Source: an uncultured Lactobacillus sp. (lineage in GTDB: Bacteria > Bacillota > Bacilli > Lactobacillales > Lactobacillaceae). Taken from it: 9,980 nt of DNA. Of this stretch, positions 1 through 7,535 are shown in pieces (the first letter of the stretch is position 1; every line of letters begins with the position of its first letter). The notes beneath the pieces are model-generated. The model worked only from the letters and a program-made list of their open reading frames with translations. It was not told the origin of the DNA and did no database searches. The stretch covers positions 1 through 9,980 of the forward strand of contig CALYQE010000069.1 of the NCBI GenBank assembly GCA_945281075.1, given 5' to 3'. The position numbers and the translations under genes were made by a program.

Positions 1-83
1 CGCTAAAAAAGCGTAAATAGGACTAAATTTAGAGTTAGAAAACTATCATAATTTTGGGGTTTGTATTATTAAGTTTGCGTTCA

Positions 84-197
84 CTACCTAAACCTTAATT
101 GATTGATAAATTCAAATAGACCTAAACAATCGGTATCTGTTAATTCACTGATTGGTTGATGACTAAAAACTTCAACCTTTTCACGCTTAATTTCAAT
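84..197 (-). pseudogene. C-terminal fragment of an unidentified protein
   Basis: An open minus-strand frame of about 37 codons ends at a TAG (84-86). It begins IEIKREKVEVF and ends INQLRFR. It has no start codon or ribosome binding site and abuts, in another frame, the truncated end of the second HXXEE gene. The charged start and the ending LFEFINQLRF resemble the last helix of a small winged-helix regulator such as MarR, but this is a guess from composition. It is best read as a gene tail brought next to the HXXEE fragment by a deletion. Confidence 0.3.
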
Positions 198-447
198 TAT
201 TAGTGCTAAGTTGATTAAGTAGCCATTCTGGATCCTGCTTGCTAACGTGACGCATTTCTACTTTAATTCTGCCCCACGCAAAACCACCTGGTAGTCCAAA
301 TTCTTCATAAAAATGTAAGTGAATAGCAATGATGCTTAACAACAAAGCTCGCCGTGCTAGGTCCCAATCATGAATTCCAAGAACTAATGCGTAAAAGACG
401 CTAATATATAGCATAAAATTATATCATTGCATAATCATCTTTTTCAT
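193..447 (-). pseudogene. Second HXXEE membrane protein, interrupted and truncated
   Basis: The natural start is the ATG at 445-447, preceded by AGGAGA (458-463). It lies one base after the stop of the upstream paralogue, so the two genes formed an operon. The frame reads MKKMIMQ, then TGA (424-426), then YNFMLYISVF. Its paralogue has NWY at the same place, so the TGA stands for a Trp. A first hydrophobic segment and the family motif HFYEEFGLPGG follow. The frame then stops at NQLSTNN, with less than half of the usual 150-200 residues. The C-terminal membrane segments are missing. HXXEE proteins are small integral membrane proteins, possibly metal-dependent, of unknown function. Two independent lesions make this a pseudogene. 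Confidence 0.75.
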
Positions 448-448
448 T

Positions 449-1102
449 TTACCGGTGTCTCCTAATTTGACAGTGCCTCATTATTGATTCACAACGCTGA
501 ATCTGTTTAGCATCAATCGGATATTTAGTCTGTTCGCTTTTTAATGATTGAACTGGTATGACAATACTTATGAGTATGCAACCAAACAAAGTAACAATTG
601 CCAGCAACCATGTCTTTGCATCTAAAAGTTGTTCACCAGCTAATTCGTGAATAAAAACTATGCCCAGTGGCAAAAATAATAAAAATGTTGTTGCCATTCC
701 AGGATTATACCAAGCTCGAAGTTTGATGGGCATTTCTAAGCAATGGCCAAGAATTTGAAAAAGACTAAATAAAACCACTCCTAAACCAAATCAGATAACT
801 TGATAAGCCATAATTGCTATGAAATAAATTAACCAGGCACTAACATTAACAATCATTATGGATAGTCCATTTCCAGGATAATAGTTAGCTCTTGCTTTTT
901 CGCCATAGACAACTCGATTAATAATTACTGGTGCTCCTCCCGGTAATTGATATTCTTCAAACTGATGAGCAAACAAGCAAATCAAGTTAAATACTAATAA
1001 TCGCTGAATATTGTTATTAAAGGCACCGCATAAAATGCTAATCAATAAAATAATTCCAAAAATGGCCCCTATTTTATACCAGTTATGAATAGCAAATTTC
1101 AT
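449..1102 (-). pseudogene. HXXEE-domain membrane protein split by an in-frame TGA
   Basis: The start is the ATG at 1100-1102 (MKFAIHNWYK), seven bases after a strong AAGGAG; an upstream in-frame ATG has no such site. Without the TGA at 791-793 the frame runs about 217 residues. It carries an N-terminal hydrophobic helix, the signature HQFEEYQLPGG, a second helix ending AYQVI, the TGA, then FGLGVVLFSLFQILGH. After these come the family motif YNPG and two more helices. Both halves are in the same frame and together make a complete family member, so a single substitution, probably TGG to TGA, separates them. Related proteins have Trp at this point (IWLGL-like). The other Trp codons here are TGG. 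Function in the family is unknown. The gene is transcribed divergently from a TetR regulator, its likely controller. Confidence 0.8.
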
Positions 1103-1121
1103 TAAATATCTCCTTACTAAT

Positions 1122-1137
1122 TGTCTCATTTGTGACA
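1122..1137. promoter_or_regulatory. Probable TetR operator palindrome
   Basis: TGTCTCATTTGTGACA is an imperfect 16-bp palindrome with 6 of 8 base pairs matching. It has outer half-sites TGTC/GACA and an inner CA/TG pair. It lies between the divergent HXXEE and TetR genes and covers the GTG start of the regulator, a usual position for an autoregulated TetR operator. No binding data are available, so the role is inferred from position and symmetry. Confidence 0.5.
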
Positions 1138-1676
1138 GTTAGATACCGTAATCTGCAAACTCAAAGGACCAGAGCAGATTTTTTCACTGCTCTTTGTGAG
1201 CTTCTAACTACTGAAGAATTAAGTAATCTTACAATTAAAGATCTATGTGACCGTGCCGGCTACTCTCGCAGAACTTTTTGCCGTCACTTTGATTCTCCTG
1301 TTGATATTCTCCAACAGCACCTAAATAAATTAATTTTTTCGTTATTCAATAGTCTTCGACCAGTTAATCAAGAGCAAATTAACTTTCAGCAAACAGTAGA
1401 AAGTTTTTTTAGCTTTTGGGCCAAACACCTTTCCTTACTAGAATTATTAAATAAGCAAAACCTTCTCTACCTTTTACCCCAAACTGCCACTCGCAATATA
1501 AATGATAGTTTTTAGCTGACACATTAAGCAATCAGCCGGATGCACAATTTGTTCAAAATTTTGGTATCAGCGGGATGTTTGCCCTGCTTGAAACTTGGAT
1601 TAATACCCAATCTAAACGTAGTCCTCAAGAAATGGGACAAATTGCCACGATAATACAGCATCGCCTACAGATATAA
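1132..1676 (+). pseudogene. TetR-family transcriptional regulator, frameshifted
   Basis: The N-terminal half is a clear TetR DNA-binding domain, with helix-turn-helix LTIKDLCDRAGYSRRTFCRHF at about residues 33-53. The frame stops at TAG (1513-1515) after about 127 residues, right after a run of five T (1509-1513). One extra T would join it to the frame that continues LADTLSNQPDAQF and then SGMFALLETWINTQSKRSPQ to the TAA at 1674-1676. That second part is a typical TetR ligand-binding C terminus. The restored protein has about 182 residues, normal for the family. The start is taken as GTG 1132. No Shine-Dalgarno precedes it, so translation may be leaderless. It probably regulated itself and the divergent HXXEE genes. 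The shift may be a true mutation, a slippage site or a read error. Confidence 0.8.
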
Positions 1677-2023
1677 ACTCAAAACGATAAGTGACTCATC
1701 AAATAAAATCACCTTGTTCTGGTGTTTAATGGGGTTCAAGTTCAAAGATGGTAAAGTGATTTAAGCAAAATGTAAATTTCTTGTTGCACGCTTTTATTTT
1801 GGCTGGACGCAATTTTTTGGTATATAGATTTTGTTTATTGCTGTTCTACCAATGTATCCTAGTTGACTCAATCCACATAGCTAATCTGGCTGAAATTCAT
1901 ATCCGTGATAAATATTAATTTAAGCTTTGTATCCACTTTTTCTACGCTAGTTAGCATGACCGTACCGAAAAAGACAGCTGTAAAAACTTGGCTGATGGAA
2001 CACTCGTCTCTCCAATCCTAAAC
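1677..2023. other. Gene-poor stretch, no supported gene
   Basis: No open frame with a start and ribosome binding site is visible on either strand. A weak hairpin CACC-TTGTTCT-GGTG follows the TetR end (near 1710-1724), without a clean T tract. On the minus strand, 1794-1946 reads as protein-like sequence (for example LSQLGYIGRTAINK) broken by two in-frame stops. It may be the relic of an unrecognised gene. I see no terminal repeats of an insertion sequence. Confidence 0.4.
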
Positions 2024-2067
2024 AAAAAAATGTACCCTTTCCCATCAGCAAAATCGGAAAAGATACA
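2024..2067 (-). terminator. Rho-independent terminator after the rlmD remnant
   Basis: Read leftward, TGTATCTTTTCC pairs with GGAAAGGGTACA to form a 12-bp stem that includes two G-U pairs. Seven T on the minus strand (A run 2024-2030) follow directly. It lies about 45 bases past the stop codon of the rlmD-like tail and is presumably that gene's own terminator. Its survival supports reading this side as the original chromosomal flank. Confidence 0.65.
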
Positions 2068-2109
2068 CTTTTAATTATTTATCAACACATTATGATTAAG
2101 ATTTATCAC

Positions 2110-2160
2110 CTATTTCTTAGTCCGTTCCAGCACCGTTACCGCCTCAACATGCCACGAGCT
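2110..2160 (-). pseudogene. rlmD: 3' tail of 23S rRNA (uracil-5-)-methyltransferase RlmD
   Basis: The last codons of a minus-strand frame read SSWHVEAVTVLERTKK and end in TAG (2110-2112). The pattern WHVE-VTVLER is the usual C terminus of the RlmD/RumA (TrmA-family) enzymes, which methylate U1939 of 23S rRNA. Nothing upstream matches: the catalytic domain, TRAM domain and iron-sulfur cysteines are all absent. A terminator follows the stop. A lone 3' end of this gene next to foreign genes is what remains at one border when a mobile element integrates into its 3' end. The 3' end of rumA is a documented insertion site for some streptococcal integrative elements. The identification rests on about 14 residues. 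Confidence 0.5.
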
Positions 2161-2309
2161 TAGACACTTAATTAGACATTTGTTGCATCAGGCTAGTCAA
2201 GTCGATTATAAGTCTTTGTTACAAAACTGCATGTTTGTTAACTCACTGCATAATTCCAGAAATTGCCTTGTTTTAGGAATTAATAACAGATCCCAAATTT
2301 TATTGGTTT
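2161..2309. other. Junction zone between rlmD tail and FRG gene
   Basis: About 150 bases hold no gene. An inverted repeat TAATTCC/GGAATTA lies at about 2253-2281 with an 18-base loop. It could be a weak structure downstream of the FRG gene. The left border of the foreign segment should lie in or just left of this zone. Confidence 0.3.
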
Positions 2310-2331
2310 GTATAAAATAATCATTTTATAC
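2310..2331 (-). terminator. AT-rich perfect hairpin over the FRG stop codon
   Basis: GTATAAAAT and ATTTTATAC form a perfect 9-bp inverted repeat with a 4-base loop. The TGA stop of the FRG gene (2321-2323) lies inside it. The stem is almost all A-T and has no T tract after it, so a classical terminator is doubtful. It could protect the 3' end of the message or bind a protein. Confidence 0.3.
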
Positions 2332-3826
2332 TCTTTGTATCCTCTTCGATATTAATTTCAAAAGCTTTTAATCCCGATACTAAGGGCTCGTCATCCATTC
2401 TTTGAATGAAATCGCCTTTTATCTTCTCATAATCAATACCATATGCATCTCTCACTTTTGACGGTTGCACAATTGCTACAGGCATGACAACATTGCCAAC
2501 AATCTTATTACCATTAAGTCTTGATATTATTTTTTCTGAGCAGTGTTGATCTAGAACAGTTAATTTTTTAGTGCGTTCAGATCCGTCCTCAAGCCTATAA
2601 GACAATAAAAGTTCAGTCCCATTCATTAAATTCGTGCTAATAAACAAAGTGATACCATTAAAAGAAACATTCAAATCAATTTGCTTAGCATCACTTTCAA
2701 GTGGTAAATGCCTATATCTTAAATGTTCAAAGTTTTTCTGAAAATATTCATCCGCGATGTATGAATCCTCACAAAATTCTTCTAACATCCATTTGATGTA
2801 ATTTATTCCGTCCCATCCATAATCACGATCTCGGTTCAGAGATTCTTTATACCAATGAAGACGCAAAGAATAATTAGTAGTACTCGAGTCGCCTCTTCTG
2901 AACCACATCCATACAGAAACAGCCTCACTATTGTCAGCAATTTGATATCCTAATTTTTCCATCTCATCAACGGTCATTAGGATATTGTACTCAATAGTCA
3001 CAGAATATTGAGAGTATGACTTATGTGGCCATTTTTTATCGATTAACGTAATATTTTTATTTGTCAAGGCACTATAATTTATGTTTGTTTCTTCAATGCC
3101 AAGTAGCCGTTTCTTTGTGTATCCAAGTTCTTTTAATTCATGCCGTATCCTTTGCTGATATTCAAAAGGAACTACAATCTCTTCGTAAGAGTAATCATTT
3201 TCAAAAGGTACAATACCTGTAATTTTTCCGTTCTTTATTTTGTTTGCAGGTATTGCAAAAGTTCCTTCTTGCTCTTGCATTCTATAATTATCTAAATCCT
3301 TGATTGTATTAGGCCGAATGAAAATGCCATGTTTCAAAATGCTTTTAGCATAATCTATGTCTATAGAAGAGTCGCTTTCTATATCATTATATGTTTTAAC
3401 AAGCGATATCAAATCTCGGTCATCTTGTGTTGCAATAAATGACGAGAACTTGACGTCATTAGAATTAGCATTATGACAAGGACGTATAAGCACATAAAGG
3501 CTTGCATCTTCTCTAGTATCATGTTGAGTAGCAAAGAAAAGAGCTACCAAAGGATCTATAGTAAAGTCTAAAAATCTTGTGGGTATACCATCATGTTGCA
3601 TTTTTGCTAAGTTCTGTACGATGCTTTTATAGGGCCTCTGATACCGCTGATAATTGTATGCTTCTGATAAATAGTTTCTATCATCTCGTGCTACTGACGG
3701 TTTCATATTAGGAAATCTTGATAGCTGTCCTCTAAAGAATAAATTGCCCTGCTTTTTGTAATTCCTGTATTTGTCTAAATACTCCAATAATTGATCTACA
3801 GAAACAATTTGGTTTTCTTTTACCAC
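2321..3826 (-). CDS. FRG-domain protein, probable defence-island gene
   Basis: This is an intact protein of 501 residues. The GTG start (3824-3826) follows AAGGAG by nine bases. The N-terminal 230 residues or so are an FRG domain. It shows FFRGQ (30-34), KPSVARDD (42-49), the family block MQHDGIPTRFLDFTIDPLVA (76-95) and the later motif QEGTFAIP (about 186-193). The domain is named after its Phe-Arg-Gly triplet, and its biochemical activity is not established. Residues 230-501 match no family I know; they are mixed charged sequence rich in Trp and Tyr, without membrane segments. FRG proteins often sit beside restriction systems and other antiphage genes, and here the neighbour is a dead type IIL restriction gene. 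It may be a stand-alone effector or a former partner of that system. A cytoplasmic location is inferred. Confidence 0.75.
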   Translation of the reverse strand: MVKENQIVSVDQLLEYLDKYRNYKKQGNLFFRGQLSRFPNMKPSVARDDRNYLSEAYNYQRYQRPYKSIVQNLAKMQHDGIPTRFLDFTIDPLVALFFATQHDTREDASLYVLIRPCHNANSNDVKFSSFIATQDDRDLISLVKTYNDIESDSSIDIDYAKSILKHGIFIRPNTIKDLDNYRMQEQEGTFAIPANKIKNGKITGIVPFENDYSYEEIVVPFEYQQRIRHELKELGYTKKRLLGIEETNINYSALTNKNITLIDKKWPHKSYSQYSVTIEYNILMTVDEMEKLGYQIADNSEAVSVWMWFRRGDSSTTNYSLRLHWYKESLNRDRDYGWDGINYIKWMLEEFCEDSYIADEYFQKNFEHLRYRHLPLESDAKQIDLNVSFNGITLFISTNLMNGTELLLSYRLEDGSERTKKLTVLDQHCSEKIISRLNGNKIVGNVVMPVAIVQPSKVRDAYGIDYEKIKGDFIQRMDDEPLVSGLKAFEINIEEDTKSIK

Positions 3827-3919
3827 AATGTATATCTCCTTTCGAAAAAATTATTCAATAGCATCTTACTTGGCTTAATATGCCTGCAGTTTTGGAATAA
3901 TCCTACTACCAGCTTTATT

Positions 3920-5083
3920 AATGTATCTAAATCAGTAACAAACCATTATCTTGAATGAAGCTTTCGTCCATTAGGTGCTTCAATGTCCACATCTAGTTGG
4001 TAGTTTGCTAGGGTATAATGAACCGCCATTTCCAATGCTTAGGAATCTAAGTTAACAACCTAGATTTCTTCACAGATTTTTACAGGGTCATACAAATAGG
4101 CTGATTCAATTTCAGCATAAGCAATTCTTTTCTCAACAGATCCGCTAGTTTAACCAACTTTATACAGCGTTTATACAGCTAATGAGTCTCTTGAACCCTC
4201 TGAACTTTCGGATTGTTTTCGACTGCAGAACATAGATATAGCCGGTAACTTGGACATCACTAAATAACTTGAAGTTGTTATCGGGTTCAGTCACAATTTT
4301 ACTGTTACGTCCATACATTGATGCCGCAGGCCATTTGAATATTTTCGGTTTCATTTTCATAAATCACGTGAAGATATGCATCTGTTTTACGTTGACTCTT
4401 ATTGTTAGTTAGTTCGCGATTATCAACTGCCTTAGTTACCCCTTCTACACATAAAAGTGATGTAGCTGAATTTCGTGATTTTTATGAGGATCTTTAAATA
4501 AGTCCCCATCAACATAAGGAAATTCAGCTAGCCAACTAGTCGTACCCACCGAACGGTTAGCTTTTTCTATATCTAATGCCCCAAACAAAGCCTTGAAAAA
4601 AGCATCTAAGTATGATCTATATGTCTGAGCTAGCTCTTTAATTCGGTTGGCAAATAATTTTTTTCAAAGATGTCGGTATCTTCAGCAAATATGCAAAAAA
4701 GTATTCGAATCGTAAACAGGTTCAGTCCTTGACGACTAGCATTTGGATTATCTTTAACAACTACATCATAGAGTTTTGCAAAACGTTCCACAGTCCGGAT
4801 ATCTGCTGAGTTTACCTTATCAAAGTCAGTCACAATAATATATCGTGGTTTCGAGACAAGTTTGTCAACCTCGTTTTTAACGTTAAAAATTCCTGCATTA
4901 GGTTCGTTTAAATACAATCGGTTACCTCATTATTTTCTTTAGTTAAGTTGTTAAGACCTTTCCGCAGTTTAGTGATGGGCGGCTATGGAAGTCATAGATG
5001 CTTGAAAAATCATAGATAAATTCATCCTGATTATTCTGGTTAACAATATCTGTTATCTAATCTTCAATTTCTGTTACTGTCAT
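3920..5083 (-). pseudogene. Decayed MmeI-like type IIL restriction-modification gene
   Basis: Several minus-strand fragments in different frames align in order with a type IIL (MmeI-like) restriction-methyltransferase. From ATG 5083: DEFIYDF, after an in-frame TAG at about 5057-5059. A shifted frame gives ITKLRKGLNNLTKENNEVTD. A further shift near 4912 gives NEPNAGIFN, PRYIIVTDFDKVN and LFTIRILFCIFAEDTDIFEKN (4630-4917), the family's N-terminal and helical spacer blocks. Next comes SWLAEFPYVDGDLF (about 4500-4560). The catalytic methyltransferase core with its NPPY motif is absent. Fragments such as FKWPAASMYGRNSKI (4160-4360) and IESAYLYDPVKI (about 4060-4145) may be its C-terminal recognition part. 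The left limit is uncertain. A working enzyme would cut and methylate DNA with one polypeptide of about 900-1000 residues; this copy cannot. Confidence 0.7.
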
Positions 5084-5101
5084 TGTATATGAATTCCTGT
5101 C

Positions 5102-5290
5102 TTAATCTTCTAACATTTCCATAATTTCACTGACATCACAATCTAATGCCTTGAAAATTTTTAGCAAAACTTCGTTCTTAACAATGTCACCTTTGCAATT
5201 GACGCAGAACTAATTCTACTCTTGTCCCACAAGTCCTTCTTTTTTCAACCACGGTCAATCAATATTTTCATAATTTGTTGCAACTATTGT
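5102..5290 (-). pseudogene. XRE/Cro-type HTH regulator, degraded
   Basis: Two frames together reconstruct a small XRE-family regulator of about 65-70 residues. The first gives ILIDRG, a TGA, then KKKDLWDKSRISSASIAK. The second gives GDIVKNEVLLKIFKALDCD followed by VSEIMEMLED and TAA (5102-5104). At least one stop, a short deletion in the recognition-helix region and a shift near the start disable it. It ends 18 bases before the start of the restriction-gene relic in the same direction. This matches the usual arrangement of a small controller just upstream of the gene it regulates. Confidence 0.65.
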
Positions 5291-5302
5291 ATATCTTACC
5301 TT

Positions 5303-7081
5303 TTAATCCAAATGAAGGAAGCCTTTATTATTTTCGTACCTAATTATATTAACACCTGCTTGTTCAAAGTTGATATTTGGCAAGTGATCTAAGTTTTCTA
5401 CAATGATAGTTTGACTAGATTTGCCGCGTTCAATAAATAGATTAAAAATACCTTTTTGCATACCCTTTGACAAACGTTCTTTACCTTCTTCTAAACCATC
5501 TAGAGGTGTATCTATTATCAAAAGGTCTGACTTATATCGTCCAAACTCATTGATATACTTGCTTAATGCCATAACCACAATGGAATTTAAATATGAACGG
5601 TATCCCTTTCCATGGTTTTTAGTTTTAGGAAGACCATTAATTTCTAAATCAAAAGCTCCCTTTTTAAAGCTGATTGATTTAAGCCCTTCATAATTACTTC
5701 GAGTTAATAAATCACCTAAAATTTCACCCATTTTGTCATAAAAATGATCACCAAGTTTATCCTTAGGTTTAAAAGGTTTTGTTAGTTCAGACTCATTATC
5801 AATTTCTTTTATTTTTGATCCCCAATCATCCATCATTGAATCTAACAGTTTTGCTTGCGATTGCTTTTCAATTTGAGTACGATATTGTTTTGCAAGATTT
5901 TGAAGTTTTCTCAATGATGGATAATATTTTTCAGTTAGTTCTTCATCGATTGAATCTTTTTGCTTTTTACATGCAATATATCGATCTTTCAGGCTTTTTT
6001 GTTTTAATTCTAAGCTTGTTACAGACTCTTCTAAATCTTTTAGTAAGCTGACCACCTTAGCTAATTCCACTTTAGCAGCTGCAGTATGAGATTCCTCAAC
6101 TTGTTCTTTTGGAATTGGTTGATTGCACACTGGACACAAAAATGGCACTTCCAAATTCTCAAATGTTTTCTCACCATCTGCAATAAAGTTTAATCGTTTG
6201 ATATCAGAAACATATTGCTTTTTCAATGTATCATACCTATTCAGAGCAACCTTACACTCAGACAACTGGTCGCCCAGTCTTAACATCTCCAAATAAACTT
6301 TTTTACTTTTATTTACCTTATCTGCAATTTGTTCATCAATTTTCTTTGCGCTCTCTTCGATTTCAGATATTTTTGTTTGTAAATCTATATCACTATTCAC
6401 TAACTGTTTCAGTTGTTTTTGCTTTCGATGTGCATTTGCTAATTGATTAACAATATACTCCTTAACTACTACTTTCTTTTCTTGTGCTTTATATTCTTTG
6501 TTTGTTGGAAATTTCTCACCATTTAGTAGATAAATTATTCCTGCTAAAAAAGGTGTTTCACCGCGAACCGGTAATAAAACAGATTGCGAATTAGATACTC
6601 TATCTTCGTCAAGGAGCCATAACGTCTTGAGTGTATTCCACGTTAGCCGTTGCTCTCTGTATTCAGAATTTGCAGGAACTTTAACTTCAGTATTTATTCC
6701 TATCAGGTTCATTAACATTGTTCCGATAAATGGTTTTTTAGTAGCCGCTGATGATGTTGTATATTCACCACTGGCTATTGCACTATACTGACTTGTGACA
6801 TTAATAGTGCTCCTATTTTTCTGTAAATTACGTGTCAACTCAACATCTTTTCCATCAACGTCAATTGTTACTTTTACCAAGTTATATCCAGTTTGAGAAG
6901 GAGAAATTGATATATCATTATCGTTGTTAAGACCACCGAAAGCATATTCAATGAATTGTAAAATAGTTGTTTTTCCTTTATTAGAGATGCCCGCAATAAT
7001 ATTTAGTCCCTTTGTTAGGCTTACTATTGCACCTTTTACATTAGGCCCTGTAGCTTCCACACTTTTAATATAAAATCCCAT
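5303..7081 (-). CDS. ABC three-component system Rad50-like ATPase
   Basis: This is an intact 592-residue protein with the plan of a Rad50/SMC-like ABC ATPase. It has Walker A GISNKGKTT (31-39) and a long Lys/Glu/Gln-rich coiled-coil arm (about 200-440). A CPVC zinc hook (Cys316, Cys319) sits mid-arm. A GKGYRSYLN segment takes the place of the ABC signature. Walker B is DLLIIDTPLDGLEE (from about 519), and a TIIVENLDH segment is near the end. The N terminus and the IIDTP-x-GL block resemble the DUF3732 type of ATPase found in ABC-3C systems. It should dimerise on ATP, with DNA or another nucleic acid as the likely sensed ligand. The ATG lies four bases after the stop of the middle component, so the genes are co-translated. 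It is the last gene of the operon, and no terminator is visible after it. Confidence 0.8.
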   Translation of the reverse strand: MGFYIKSVEATGPNVKGAIVSLTKGLNIIAGISNKGKTTILQFIEYAFGGLNNDNDISISPSQTGYNLVKVTIDVDGKDVELTRNLQKNRSTINVTSQYSAIASGEYTTSSAATKKPFIGTMLMNLIGINTEVKVPANSEYREQRLTWNTLKTLWLLDEDRVSNSQSVLLPVRGETPFLAGIIYLLNGEKFPTNKEYKAQEKKVVVKEYIVNQLANAHRKQKQLKQLVNSDIDLQTKISEIEESAKKIDEQIADKVNKSKKVYLEMLRLGDQLSECKVALNRYDTLKKQYVSDIKRLNFIADGEKTFENLEVPFLCPVCNQPIPKEQVEESHTAAAKVELAKVVSLLKDLEESVTSLELKQKSLKDRYIACKKQKDSIDEELTEKYYPSLRKLQNLAKQYRTQIEKQSQAKLLDSMMDDWGSKIKEIDNESELTKPFKPKDKLGDHFYDKMGEILGDLLTRSNYEGLKSISFKKGAFDLEINGLPKTKNHGKGYRSYLNSIVVMALSKYINEFGRYKSDLLIIDTPLDGLEEGKERLSKGMQKGIFNLFIERGKSSQTIIVENLDHLPNINFEQAGVNIIRYENNKGFLHLD

Positions 7082-7085
7082 TTGC

Positions 7086-7535
7086 TTATTCCAACTCTTT
7101 CATCAAGTTTGAATCAATTAATTTCATCAACTTTTCACTAGAAGATTGCGAGTGCTTGTTTATTACATCATTTAATATTTGTCTGTATTCAATAGCATAC
7201 TGATCACTTAATTGTCTTTCGACATTGCGCCCCAAATCCGTTAAGCAATATTCATACCCATTTTGACCGCTATAGTTAACACCCAATAAGTTATACATTC
7301 TCAGCAAGCTAATGCCTTTATTCATCATTTCACGTCGCGAAGCTATTTCAGAATAATTAAATGCATTGTCACCATGCAAATTTTCTTTGGTCAAACCAAA
7401 GCTAGCCGCATAGGTTGTAATGAAATCGAAGACCACCAATTTATCCAATGAAGATGACTTTCTCTGCCCTAATATCAGCAAAATACGCAATGCCAGCTCA
7501 AATTTGCCATTAAATAATTTAATCTCCATTAACAT
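7086..7535 (-). CDS. ABC-3C middle component
   Basis: This is a 149-residue helical protein with no membrane segment. It starts FNGKFELALRILLILG and contains KLVVFDFITTYAASFG. A conserved-looking stretch SRREMMNKGISLLRMYNLLG (about 66-85) follows, then LTDLGRNVERQLSDQYA. This order, with an invariant-like R-R-E followed by a long helix and a winged-helix-like end, matches the small middle component of ABC three-component systems; it recalls type MC2, though the subtype is uncertain. It is thought to link the ATPase to the effector. Its ATG (7533-7535) lies inside the effector's last codons, giving a 17-base overlap without its own good ribosome binding site, so translation is coupled. A second ATG at 7527-7529 is an alternative start. 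Confidence 0.7.
   Translation of the reverse strand: MLMEIKLFNGKFELALRILLILGQRKSSSLDKLVVFDFITTYAASFGLTKENLHGDNAFNYSEIASRREMMNKGISLLRMYNLLGVNYSGQNGYEYCLTDLGRNVERQLSDQYAIEYRQILNDVINKHSQSSSEKLMKLIDSNLMKELE

Noticed and set aside
1..13. CGCT-AAAAA-AGCG hairpin at the window edge
   Set aside because: It has only a 4-bp stem, no T tract and no gene end that it clearly serves.
193..1102. TGA read as Trp throughout (alternative genetic code)
   Set aside because: TGG is used for Trp in the same genes, and TGA is the natural stop of other genes here, for example the FRG gene. A code change is not supported.
1794..1946. Minus-strand protein-like stretch as a transposase relic
   Set aside because: Two in-frame stops, no family motif, and no inverted repeats or target duplications were seen.
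5421..6450. Three plus-strand open frames of 74-90 codons
   Set aside because: They lie entirely opposite the intact ATPase gene, lack ribosome binding sites and have compositions expected of an antisense frame.
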